Assembly (NCBI GenBank): GCA_944325175.1
Contig: CALUYZ010000003.1
Span: 109,402-173,401, forward strand
Length of the DNA stretch: 64,000 nt
Direction of reading: 5' to 3'
Source of the DNA: Candidatus Gastranaerophilales bacterium
GTDB taxonomy: Bacteria; Cyanobacteriota; Vampirovibrionia; Gastranaerophilales; Gastranaerophilaceae
Shown in pieces: positions 50,704-58,588 of the stretch. Both the position numbers and the translations under genes were made by a program. Position 1 is the first letter of the stretch. Every line of letters starts with the position of its first letter. The notes below the pieces were generated by a model, which was not told where the DNA came from, made no database searches, and saw only the letters and a program-made list of their open reading frames with translations.

Positions 50704-52493
50704 GGTGCAATAATTGCCATTTCGCAATTTTTACAGTCAAAAACAAGCGGATATTTTTTGTTTTTCTCGTCTTTTAGAAATAATTTTTCTTTATTTTTAG
50801 GGTTATTTTTAAGGCAGATATTTAAGCTTCTTCTAATGCAATATTTGCATCTCATAATTTCTTTACCCTTATAGTTTCCTGTTTTTTCTACAGAAAATTC
50901 AATAGGGTTAACGTTGCACTTTTGATAAAATTCACAGGCTTTTTTGTTGTGTATATTTAACCTGTAGTCTGTATTTGTTTCTTTGTAATTTGCATATTTT
51001 ATTTTTCCGCCTTTATTTTTTTTATAATTTTTCAGCCTTAAATTTTCCAGTGCAAGATACATTTTGCGCCTAATTTCATTCAACTGTGAAATTGGCAAAA
51101 ATGGTATATTTTCGCTTAAAAAAGTTATCTCGCTTGCGTAAAAAATGCTGTCTGCGGTTTTTTTGAAGCATTTTTCGATATTTTCCTTCATTTTTTCTTT
51201 ATTTTGAGCAAAGTCGCCTTTTGTAATTTTATGAGATATTTCATTTAATCCGTCAGTTAGAATAATTTCATTTTCTTTTATTTTAAAAGCAGTTAAAATT
51301 ACTCTTTTTGTTTTTGAATTTTTAATTTTGCTTTCAAAATCTTTATCTTGATTTCTGTATATTTCTGTTCCTTGCATTAATTTATCTTGAAAATTGTTGG
51401 GATAAATTTTATTTCCAATAACTTTATTCACCAAAAACCCTTTTAAACCGTCTTTTGATAAATAGCAAAGACCGTCTTGCGGTTTAATTGTTGTATTGGC
51501 TGTAAAATCGATTGTTATAAAGTTTTTGTTGTTGGAGCTGACTTTTCCTAAATATTCACCTTTGGATTTTGGTGTTTCTTTGCTTGTAATATCTTCGTTT
51601 TTGCCTAAAAAATAGCTTGTATAACCCCTGTTAAATGTTTTATTTAAGTTTGGTGTAAAATCTTTTAGAATCACGCCTTCTGACGTTTTATTTTCGCATA
51701 TTTTATCTATTAAATCTCTATAGAATAAAACCACATTTTTAACATAAGTTTCATCTTTTAATCTGCCCTCTATTTTGAAAGATTTTACACCTATGTTGAT
51801 TAAATCTTCCAAGTAATCTTTTGCACAAAAATCTTTTAGTGAAAGTAAGTATTTATCTTTTACCAAAATATTTCCTTTGGAATCAATTAATGAATATTTT
51901 TTTCTGCAAGCCTGAGCACATTCGCCCCTGTTAGCAGAACGTCCGCCAATGTAGGCGCTCATATAACATTGTCCTGAATATGAAACACAAAGTGCGCCAT
52001 GGATAAAACATTCAAGCTCAACATTTGTATTGTCTTTTATTTCTTTAATTTGATTTAAGCTTAATTCCCTTGCAAGGATTACTCTTTTTATTCCAATATT
52101 TTCAAAAAATTTAACTTTTTCTTTGGTTCTTATATTGCATTGAGTACTCATTGCAAGGTCAATATCAGGCAGTTTTGAATTTAAAAGCCCCATATCTTGA
52201 ATTATTATTGCATCAACCCCAATTTCATCTAATTTATAGGTCATTTCAACGGCTTTTTTTAATTCATCATCATCTAAAATTGTGTTCAAGGTAACATAAA
52301 TTTTTACATTGAATTTATGTGCAAATTCAACCAGTTTCTTTATATCGTTTAAATTGTTTGCAGCATTTTTTCTTGCGCCAAAATTTTGTGCGCCTATATA
52401 AACCGCATCTGCTCCCGAGTTAATTGCAGCTATTGCGCATTGAAGATTTTGAGCCGGTGCCAATAATTCAACAGTTTTACTTTTGTTTACCAT
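50700..52493 (-). CDS. U32 family protein (RlhA/TrhP-like RNA hydroxylation factor)
   Basis: 597 aa. The N-terminus VELLAPAQNLQCAIAAINSG (8-27) and ADAVYIGAQNFGARKNA are diagnostic. The U32 signature region contains ELECFIHGALCVSYSGQCYM (~155) and the conserved cysteines of RSANRGECAQACRKKY. A C-terminal DUF3656-like part and a Cys-rich tail (CEFYQKCNVNP.., CKYCIRRSLNICLK) follow; these resemble the Fe-S cysteines of TrhP/RlhA-type proteins, which hydroxylate tRNA or 23S rRNA. Historically annotated peptidase or collagenase. The ATG is 7 nt from TAAAAT (complement of 52501-52506), likely leaderless. Confidence 0.82.
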   Translation of the reverse strand: MVNKSKTVELLAPAQNLQCAIAAINSGADAVYIGAQNFGARKNAANNLNDIKKLVEFAHKFNVKIYVTLNTILDDDELKKAVEMTYKLDEIGVDAIIIQDMGLLNSKLPDIDLAMSTQCNIRTKEKVKFFENIGIKRVILARELSLNQIKEIKDNTNVELECFIHGALCVSYSGQCYMSAYIGGRSANRGECAQACRKKYSLIDSKGNILVKDKYLLSLKDFCAKDYLEDLINIGVKSFKIEGRLKDETYVKNVVLFYRDLIDKICENKTSEGVILKDFTPNLNKTFNRGYTSYFLGKNEDITSKETPKSKGEYLGKVSSNNKNFITIDFTANTTIKPQDGLCYLSKDGLKGFLVNKVIGNKIYPNNFQDKLMQGTEIYRNQDKDFESKIKNSKTKRVILTAFKIKENEIILTDGLNEISHKITKGDFAQNKEKMKENIEKCFKKTADSIFYASEITFLSENIPFLPISQLNEIRRKMYLALENLRLKNYKKNKGGKIKYANYKETNTDYRLNIHNKKACEFYQKCNVNPIEFSVEKTGNYKGKEIMRCKYCIRRSLNICLKNNPKNKEKLFLKDEKNKKYPLVFDCKNCEMAIIAP

Positions 52494-52531
52494 ATATTAC
52501 ATTTTACAATAAAATATTTTATAATATTTTT

Positions 52532-53197
52532 ATGAGAAAGATTGTTATTTTATTTTTGATATGTTTAATTCCGTCTTTTGCTTTTGCAGCGGGGGTTTCG
52601 TATAAGGTGCAAAATACACAGAAAGGTGTTCATGCGCCAAAAGGCAACAGTTATTATAAGTCTATATTGCACACAAATGAAGGAATAAAAGGCAATTATG
52701 ACGTTATGAAATCTCAAAATTCAACGGGTTTGATTAAGCAAACAACTCTTACAAATACATCAAACAGCAATTCAATTCCTGCTATTCCGCTTGAGCCTGC
52801 TAAGCCTAATTACAGACCGACATCAAAATATTTGCCGGCACTTTATACTTATGGTTTTTCAAGCGCAAATGATGACAAGCAAGAAATAAATGTTCAAAAT
52901 AACACATATAACTATTATGGCTCACAGCCTTCTTCTGCGGTAAATCAACAACAAACAAAAAGCGAAAAGGAAAAAAATCAATCAAATAAATCTGATATTG
53001 AACAAGAAAGAGCTATGCTTAAAAGCAAATACGCAAACATTTTATCAAATAAAACCATGAGTAACGAAAAAATGTGTGCCAAAATGGAGAGTTATTATAA
53101 AAATGCTGATTATTACGAATTAGACAGAGTATTAAATACAGTCTTAAAATTAAATTGCGACATTGATAAATTAAGACCCAATGGCGTTATAAAATAA
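52532..53197 (+). CDS. Secreted protein of unknown function
   Basis: 221 aa from the ATG at 52532. A clear signal peptide MRKIVILFLICLIPSFAFAA (1-20) precedes a Ser/Asn/Gln-rich low-complexity region (~20-150, YNYYGSQPSSAVNQQQ) and a helical C-terminus with two cysteines (~185 and ~213). TATAAT (52520-52525) ends 6 nt before the ATG and no ribosome site is seen. An in-frame extension upstream to 52424 overlaps the divergent U32 gene and is rejected. No family recognised. Confidence 0.7.
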   Translation: MRKIVILFLICLIPSFAFAAGVSYKVQNTQKGVHAPKGNSYYKSILHTNEGIKGNYDVMKSQNSTGLIKQTTLTNTSNSNSIPAIPLEPAKPNYRPTSKYLPALYTYGFSSANDDKQEINVQNNTYNYYGSQPSSAVNQQQTKSEKEKNQSNKSDIEQERAMLKSKYANILSNKTMSNEKMCAKMESYYKNADYYELDRVLNTVLKLNCDIDKLRPNGVIK

Positions 53198-53261
53198 TAA
53201 ACTGTTGCTCAAAAAATTTTTTTCTGATTAAATCAAATTAAGGATATATGGGAATTAACTT

Positions 53262-53846
53262 ATGAAAGCTGTATTATTTGACCCCGGTTATTCGGATTGT
53301 ATTTTGGGAGTTTCCGATAACATTGAATTTATGTATAGTGCGTTTATTCAAACGCCAATGCAAATTAAGCAAAAGAAATTTCAATTTTCTATTTTGTTTC
53401 CAAAATTAAAGAAAATGCTTTTTCAAAATGTTTCGTTTTATCTTGGCTGCCTTTTGTGGGCGGTTTATTTGAAAAGTATACAAGACGGGTTTTTTGAAGA
53501 AAATCCTTGCTATGGCGTTGAATTTGACAAGGAAACCGCATTTGACGAAACAAATTTTTTAATAGATTTTATTGAAGATAAATTTAATAGAGATGCTAAG
53601 TATTACATTAATTCCATTTATGAAAAAGATGAAAGATTTATTACAATATTAAAAACCTATAATGAATTTTTAATGTTAAACAAGGGTTTTCAAGATGTAA
53701 AAACCACATCGGATATTATTCTTCCCTCAAATTTAAAAACTGTTTCTTCAAACGAGCTTGATTTAATAAAAAATAAAATTGACGAATCAATAAATTCAAA
53801 AGATTTAACAAAACTTTTTGAAGTTTATAATCTTATTTTGGAGTAG
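53262..53846 (+). CDS. Protein of unknown function
   Basis: 194 aa starting MKAVLFDPGYSDCILGVSD. It has one moderately hydrophobic stretch (VSFYLGCLLWAVYL, ~58-71) and an otherwise acidic, helical body. No family recognised. A weak GGGAA ribosome site precedes the ATG. A 47-codon gene follows after 7 bp, probably cotranscribed. Confidence 0.55.
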   Translation: MKAVLFDPGYSDCILGVSDNIEFMYSAFIQTPMQIKQKKFQFSILFPKLKKMLFQNVSFYLGCLLWAVYLKSIQDGFFEENPCYGVEFDKETAFDETNFLIDFIEDKFNRDAKYYINSIYEKDERFITILKTYNEFLMLNKGFQDVKTTSDIILPSNLKTVSSNELDLIKNKIDESINSKDLTKLFEVYNLILE

Positions 53847-53853
53847 TTTTTAT

Positions 53854-53997
53854 ATGCAAAAGAAAAAGAAAAAATTTGTTATTGATATAAAAAATATGGG
53901 GATAAATATAGATAAAAACGAATATAGGGAAATTGTTCTTTCAAATTCAAGCCATCCTGAGATAATAAAAAACGTCAAAAAAGGCGTTGTTTCTTAG
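53854..53997 (+). CDS. Small basic protein
   Basis: 47 aa: a Lys-run start (MQKKKKKFVIDIKNMG) and end IIKNVKKGVVS. A GGAG site lies ~10 nt upstream, partly inside the end of the preceding gene. The charge suggests nucleic-acid or membrane binding, but no family is recognised. Confidence 0.5.
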   Translation: MQKKKKKFVIDIKNMGINIDKNEYREIVLSNSSHPEIIKNVKKGVVS

Positions 53998-54038
53998 GTG
54001 TGGTAAATTTAATTTACAAAACTTAAATAAAACACTTG

Positions 54039-54044
54039 TATAAT
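54039..54044 (+). promoter_or_regulatory. -10 box of the zinc-ribbon gene with a long leader
   Basis: TATAAT preceded by TG (54037-54038). Initiation near 54051 would leave a leader of about 145 nt before the ATG at 54197, much longer than elsewhere in this window, so it could hold a regulatory structure. No known riboswitch was recognised. Confidence 0.45.
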
Positions 54045-54196
54045 TTTAAGTTTAAGTATAAAATAAGCATATCCACATACCCGAAGATTTAATTTTTATT
54101 TGTCTGAAAGGGATTTATCTAAAGAGATTATTTTAAATTGCTATTTTACGATTCGATGGAGAATAAAAAGGCATAGAGCCAAAAGGAAATTTTTAA

Positions 54197-54994
54197 ATGT
54201 ATACAAATAAATGTATCAAATGCGGGAAGGAATTTGAAACGAAAAACCCAAAAAGGGTTATATGTCCCGATTGTTTATACCCCGATAAATCACAAGCTTC
54301 AGCCGGTGGCGACAATAAGCCTGCACAAGCAACAGAAGTTTTAAGAAGTTACAGCTTTGGAAGCGATAATCCTCAGCCGATGCAACAAAGATATAATAAA
54401 CGTCCGTACAATAATATGGGCTCAGGCTTCCAGAGGAATGACAATAAAAGAAATTATCAAGGCGGTAATTTCCAAAGAAACAATTCCAATCAAAGACGCC
54501 CTTACGGTAATAACAGACCTCAACAAGGCGGATTTAACAAAGGCGGCTTCAACAAGAAAAGACCTCCGCAAAAACAAAAAGCATTGCTTGTAAATAGAGA
54601 ACAGTTGGCACAAATTGAGGAAATGTACAAAAAAATGCTTCCTCTGCCAAACCCTGATGCTCATGAAGTTATTGCACAGGCAATCGGTCTTGAACCTAAA
54701 AAAGTATTTTTTGGAATTAATTTAATCAGACAAAAGTTAATGCTTCCAAAAATTTCCATGCCAAAAAGAAAACTTGCACTCACTCCTGACCAATTAATGG
54801 CAATTAAAAATTTATATGAACCTCTTTTGCCGCTTCCTCCGATTGGGTGCCATAAAATCCTAGCTGCTCAATTAAAAATGGATGAATGGAGAGTTCATGT
54901 GGGCATTGGATTAGTTAGAAAACAGATGGGGCTTGATAGGTGGAATCAAGAAAGAGAAGATGCCCCTGAAGAATACAGAAAAAAAGCTGAATAA
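54197..54994 (+). CDS. Zinc-ribbon protein with Arg/Gly/Asn-rich disordered region and duplicated C-terminal domain
   Basis: 265 aa. A zinc ribbon with Cys6, Cys9, Cys23 and Cys26 starts the protein. Residues ~31-128 are low-complexity and rich in Asn, Gly, Gln and Arg (NMGSGFQRNDNKRNYQGGNF), like RGG-type RNA-binding regions. Two related ~50-aa units follow at ~134-184 and ~197-248, each with LLPLP-type turn, helix, and GI-L-(I/V)R pattern, possibly helix-turn-helix-like. It looks like an RNA-binding or condensate-forming protein. AAGGAA precedes the ATG, and a terminator follows. Confidence 0.7.
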   Translation: MYTNKCIKCGKEFETKNPKRVICPDCLYPDKSQASAGGDNKPAQATEVLRSYSFGSDNPQPMQQRYNKRPYNNMGSGFQRNDNKRNYQGGNFQRNNSNQRRPYGNNRPQQGGFNKGGFNKKRPPQKQKALLVNREQLAQIEEMYKKMLPLPNPDAHEVIAQAIGLEPKKVFFGINLIRQKLMLPKISMPKRKLALTPDQLMAIKNLYEPLLPLPPIGCHKILAAQLKMDEWRVHVGIGLVRKQMGLDRWNQEREDAPEEYRKKAE

Positions 54995-54998
54995 GTAT

Positions 54999-55023
54999 AA
55001 AAGCCCTTTAAGAGGGCTTTTTT
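54999..55023 (+). terminator. Terminator of the zinc-ribbon gene
   Basis: AAAAGCCCT (54999-55007) pairs with AGGGCTTTT (55013-55021), followed by T residues, 5 bp after the stop codon. Confidence 0.85.
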
Positions 55024-55135
55024 AATATTAATTTTTATTACAAAACTTATGTTTTTAATAAAGTTTTTATTATTTGTGCCGTAATTAATTTGTAAGGAAG
55101 ATAAAACGGTTTATTTAGAAAGCGAGGCACTTATA

Positions 55136-55291
55136 ATGTTTGAAGCAATCAGTTTAGTTATTTTTGCAGGTGTTATGTATTTTTGCCTTGTTGTAGCGCC
55201 AAGTGTTGTGGAATTTGCAGGCAGCGAAGAATTTAAAAAATCTTATTTATCGCATTTTGCAAGCGAACATTTAACTTCGTATGGTAAATAA
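55136..55291 (+). CDS. Small single-pass membrane protein
   Basis: 51 aa: MFEAISLVIFAGVMYFCLVV forms one membrane helix near the N-terminus, followed by a soluble tail ending ASEHLTSYGK. GAGG lies upstream of the ATG and a strong terminator follows 48 bp after the stop. No family recognised, but the complete unit supports a real gene. Confidence 0.55.
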   Translation: MFEAISLVIFAGVMYFCLVVAPSVVEFAGSEEFKKSYLSHFASEHLTSYGK

Positions 55292-55338
55292 TTATTCTTT
55301 GTGTTGATAATATATTCAAATTTTCCCCTTTCTTGTAT

Positions 55339-55366
55339 AAAATACCGCTTTATTAAGCGGTATTTT
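55339..55366 (+). terminator. Terminator of the small membrane-protein gene
   Basis: AAAATACCGCTT (55339-55350) pairs perfectly with AAGCGGTATTTT (55355-55366) around a TATT loop. Both strands end in T-runs, so it could work in both directions. Confidence 0.8.
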
Positions 55367-55386
55367 CGTGTAATTGGCTGAACAAA

Positions 55387-55415
55387 AAAACCAAAAGGAA
55401 TTTCCTTTTGGTTTT
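55387..55415 (-). terminator. Terminator of the minus-strand 53-aa gene
   Basis: AAAACCAAAAGGAA and TTCCTTTTGGTTTT form a near-perfect inverted repeat. On the minus strand it is followed by a run of seven T residues (complement of 55384-55390), 30 bp beyond the stop of the gene at 55445. Confidence 0.8.
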
Positions 55416-55444
55416 AGTTGAAATCTTTTTAAACACCTCTAATC

Positions 55445-55606
55445 TTACATTAGTCCCAAGACTTTTTTGTACCAACTAAATGCTTCAAGTTCAACCCCAT
55501 TAAATGTTGTTTTTAAACATTGTTGTTTAAGATAATTTTGAAATTCATCATTGAATTTCGATTTAATGGGTGACTTAACTTTGAGTTTTTCTGCTAAAGC
55601 AACCAT
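55445..55606 (-). CDS. Small basic protein
   Basis: 53 aa from the ATG at 55606 (MVALAEKLKVKSPIKSKF.., ending SWYKKVLGLM). The start is chosen because GGAAGGGGG lies 6-14 nt upstream; a longer frame from 55636 ignores this site. It has its own terminator downstream and TATAAT-like boxes upstream (complement of about 55640-55670). No family recognised. Confidence 0.5.
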   Translation of the reverse strand: MVALAEKLKVKSPIKSKFNDEFQNYLKQQCLKTTFNGVELEAFSWYKKVLGLM

Positions 55607-55795
55607 GGATGCCCCCTTCCTTTTAACACACAGCACTTTAAATTATTATATGAACAACACCATTTGTAACTATTATATCATGCCTTCAATAATAATTAAA
55701 TACTCTAAATAAAAAAATTTGCTTTTTTCCCAAAAAAAAGTATATTTTTTATGTTAAGTTTTGTAACAATCCACTCTTGCAAGGGTTTTAGTATT

Positions 55796-57343
55796 CTATA
55801 CGATAATTTCTTTTTCTTGTCTATATGTCACATAGCCATTTGGGGTTTCAGGCGGCCTTTTCAGGTATTTTCTTTTTGTATAGATTATGCTTGCTTTGCT
55901 TGAATTTTTTAGCGGAGAATTTTCTTTAACAATTTTTGCGGCATATAAAAGAATTTCATCCGTTATATTTTTTTCATCTTGCTTTATAACAAGGTGTGAA
56001 GACGGGCAATTATAGGCATGAAGCCAGATGTCTTCGGCATTTGATAATTTTCTTATAATGTAATCGTTTTGCTTGTTATTTTTCCCTAACAACATCTTAT
56101 AGCCTTTATATTCGATTGTTTCTATGTTAACTGTCTTTTTTTGCTTGTCTTGCTTTGGTTTCATCAAGATGTATTCATTTATTTCATCTTCAATTTCATC
56201 AAGCTCTATTGAATTTTGTGCGTTTTCAACCGAAAATAAAATGTTTTCAAGGTATTCTTTTTTATTTTTTGCTTCTTCTTTTCTTTTTTCGTATATTTCT
56301 TTTGCAGATTTTAATTTTGAGTATAATTTATAATATTTTTGCGCATTTTCACTTTTGGTTAAATTGGGGTCGAGTTCAATTTCAATATCCTCAAGAACAA
56401 CCTTTTTTTCGCCTTCTTTAATTAAATATATATATTGTAAAATAAGATTGCCGGCTTTTTTATAGTGTTCAAATTTTTCGCTGTTTATTTTTTCTTCTAA
56501 AATTTTATTTTCTTTTTTAATTTTAGAATTTAGTTGTTTGGTTAATTCGATTTTTTTGTTTTTGATAATTTCTTTTGTTATTTCTCTTGAATAATAATTA
56601 AAAATTATTGAGTTGAAATCATTATTTTCATCTGCCCAAAATTCTTTTATTAAACTTGGGTTAAAAACTGCGTTTTGCATTAGCTTAAAAAGTTCAAGCT
56701 CATTTGAAGATTTTTGTATTAAAAATTCTGAAAACGGTTGTGTAAAATAATAGAAATTGTTACTTATGTTGCTTTTGTTTTCTAAAAATGTTGAATAGCT
56801 TGTTTTTAAAATGTCTAATTTGTTTTGCTTAGGAGGAAGAATATATTTTATCCCGCCGTAAATTTCCCTTACCGAGCTTTTTTCTGATGAAACATTGTGG
56901 CAAGAGCCGATTATTAACCCTGTTTTTTTGTTGTATAAAATTATGTTTGAATATTTTCCCATTAATTCAATGGCTAAAACGGAATTATTTACAATACCAA
57001 ATTCATCAAATGTGGAAAAATGAAATTCTATTATTCTTTCATAAGGAATTATTACAGCATCTATAATTTTTGCGCCTTCTAAATATTTTCTTAATTGCAT
57101 GCAAAACATAGGCGGTTTGTTTGGAATTTTTAACAGGTAATCGTTTTTATCATTAATAAAACATAAATGGGGATATTTTGGGTCTATATTAATATAAAGT
57201 TTTCTGTTTTCCCCTTTGTTTCTAATATATAAAAGCACCTCTTTTCTTGAAGGCATCTGAATTTTTTGAATGACACCGTTTTTTAAAAAATCGGCATTTT
57301 CTTCAAAAAAGAATTTTAATGTTAGAGAATCTAAGTTTTGCAT
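55796..57343 (-). CDS. rqcH: RqcH / NFACT family ribosome-rescue protein
   Basis: 515 aa. The NFACT-N domain (~1-240, IELMGKYSNIILYNKKTGLIIG) is followed by a long charged coiled coil (~270-400) and the NFACT-R domain (WLHAYNCPSSHLVIKQ ~445, and the basic KRKYLKRPPETPNGYVTYRQ near the end). RqcH binds stalled 50S subunits and adds C-terminal Ala tails; homologues were also annotated as fibronectin-binding. TACAAT (complement of 57350-57355) ends 6 nt before the ATG. Its -10 box overlaps that of the divergent nadD. Confidence 0.88.
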   Translation of the reverse strand: MQNLDSLTLKFFFEENADFLKNGVIQKIQMPSRKEVLLYIRNKGENRKLYINIDPKYPHLCFINDKNDYLLKIPNKPPMFCMQLRKYLEGAKIIDAVIIPYERIIEFHFSTFDEFGIVNNSVLAIELMGKYSNIILYNKKTGLIIGSCHNVSSEKSSVREIYGGIKYILPPKQNKLDILKTSYSTFLENKSNISNNFYYFTQPFSEFLIQKSSNELELFKLMQNAVFNPSLIKEFWADENNDFNSIIFNYYSREITKEIIKNKKIELTKQLNSKIKKENKILEEKINSEKFEHYKKAGNLILQYIYLIKEGEKKVVLEDIEIELDPNLTKSENAQKYYKLYSKLKSAKEIYEKRKEEAKNKKEYLENILFSVENAQNSIELDEIEDEINEYILMKPKQDKQKKTVNIETIEYKGYKMLLGKNNKQNDYIIRKLSNAEDIWLHAYNCPSSHLVIKQDEKNITDEILLYAAKIVKENSPLKNSSKASIIYTKRKYLKRPPETPNGYVTYRQEKEIIV

Positions 57344-57349
57344 ATTTTT

Positions 57350-57359
57350 ATTGTATTAT
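57350..57359. promoter_or_regulatory. Overlapping face-to-face -10 boxes of rqcH and nadD
   Basis: ATTGTATTAT contains TACAAT on the minus strand (57350-57355) for rqcH and TATTAT on the plus strand (57354-57359) for nadD, sharing two base pairs. The two ATGs are only 23 bp apart. Polymerase can occupy only one direction at a time, so the two genes should compete for transcription. Confidence 0.5.
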
Positions 57360-57366
57360 AAAAGTT

Positions 57367-57942
57367 ATGGAATGTTATTATTTTGGAACTTTTAATCCTG
57401 TTCATATCGGGCATATACAAACAGCTAAAGATATTATTGCAAAGTTTGGCTGTAATAAAATTTTTTTTGTTCCCGCCTATATTCCTTGTCATAAAGAGGT
57501 TTTAACCTCTGCTTCAGACAGGTTTAATATGTTAAAGCTAATCGAAGATGAAAATATAAAAGTTTCAGATATTGAATATACACTTAGCGGTCCTTCTTAT
57601 TCTTACAGAACGGTTATGGAAATTCTAAAAAATAAACCGTTTGGTGAGAAACTTAACTATATTATTGGTTTTGACGCTTTTATAAATATTGAAAAATGGA
57701 AAAATTATCAATATTTAAAGCAAAATGTTCATTTTATCGTTTTGAAAAGAAAAGGCGAAAAAAGGTGTGAAATTGAACAATTAAGGGAAAAGGGGTTCGA
57801 TTTTGAAATAATGGATTCTATAAATGAAATTGATGTTTCATCAACCGAAATAAGGGATAAAGTCAAAAATGGTGACGATATTTCCGAATTAGTAGATAAA
57901 AAAGTAGAGAGGTATATATTAGAAAATGAGCTCTATCGATGA
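57367..57942 (+). CDS. nadD: Nicotinate-nucleotide adenylyltransferase
   Basis: 191 aa from the ATG at 57367; an upstream in-frame start at 57319 lies inside rqcH. YYFGTFNPVHIGHIQTAKDI (4-23) holds the GxFxPxHxGH nucleotide-transfer motif and DVSSTEIRDKVKNG (~160) the SxTxxR motif. It makes NaAD from nicotinate mononucleotide and ATP. TATTAT ends 7 nt before the ATG. The yqeK gene overlaps by 17 bp, the usual nadD-yqeK arrangement. Confidence 0.94.
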   Translation: MECYYFGTFNPVHIGHIQTAKDIIAKFGCNKIFFVPAYIPCHKEVLTSASDRFNMLKLIEDENIKVSDIEYTLSGPSYSYRTVMEILKNKPFGEKLNYIIGFDAFINIEKWKNYQYLKQNVHFIVLKRKGEKRCEIEQLREKGFDFEIMDSINEIDVSSTEIRDKVKNGDDISELVDKKVERYILENELYR

Positions 57943-58516
57943 AATTAAAACTTACCTAAAGTCTGTCTTATCCGAAGAAAGATATTTTCACACGCTTGGA
58001 GTTATGATTGAAGCGGTTGAACTTGCACAAAGGTATGGCGTTGATGTTAAGAAAGCTGAAATAGCAGGGCTTTTACACGATTGTGCAAAGTGCATGAAAA
58101 CAGACGAGCTTAGAGAATTTATTGATAAAAATATACCTTGTTTAGATAAAAATGAACTTAAAAATTACAAAACTCTCCATGCGCCTGTTGGTGCTTATCT
58201 TGCAAGGGAAAAATTTAATATAACGGATGATGATATAATTTCTGCAATTCGTTGGCATACTTTAGGCAGAGTTAATATGACATTGCTTGAAAAAATTGTT
58301 TTTCTGGCTGATAAAATTGAAAGAAATACAAGAGATATTGAATATAGAAATCAAATAATAAAAATTTTAGATGACAATCAAGGTGAAATAGGCTTAAATA
58401 AAGCACTTTTCAGGTGTTTTGCAGAAACTATTAAAAGTTTGGTTAAAAGAAAATTATACATTTGTACTTCAACAATTAACGTTTATAATTGGTTACTTGA
58501 AATAACCGAAAATTAG
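57926..58516 (+). CDS. yqeK: HD-domain Ap4A hydrolase YqeK
   Basis: 196 aa. HTLGVMIEAVELAQRYG (~22), AGLLHDCAKCMK (~48; HD pair) and IRWHTLGR (~108) are typical of YqeK, a metal-dependent hydrolase that splits diadenosine tetraphosphate symmetrically. GAGAGG lies upstream inside nadD, and the genes overlap by 17 bp. It is normally found beside nadD in low-GC bacteria and related lineages. Confidence 0.9.
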   Translation: MSSIDEIKTYLKSVLSEERYFHTLGVMIEAVELAQRYGVDVKKAEIAGLLHDCAKCMKTDELREFIDKNIPCLDKNELKNYKTLHAPVGAYLAREKFNITDDDIISAIRWHTLGRVNMTLLEKIVFLADKIERNTRDIEYRNQIIKILDDNQGEIGLNKALFRCFAETIKSLVKRKLYICTSTINVYNWLLEITEN

Positions 58517-58588
58517 CAAAAAAAATTTTTTTGTATTACAATCGTAACGGTAAAAGCATGCAAAAGAAGCATTGATTGAGAGGTATTT

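Noticed and set aside
52424..52531. N-terminal extension of the secreted protein
   Set aside because: It runs antisense into the U32 gene and would bury the signal peptide that starts at 52532.
57319..57366. N-terminal extension of NadD
   Set aside because: The extension overlaps rqcH, and NadD proteins begin close to the GTFNPVH motif, as with the ATG at 57367.
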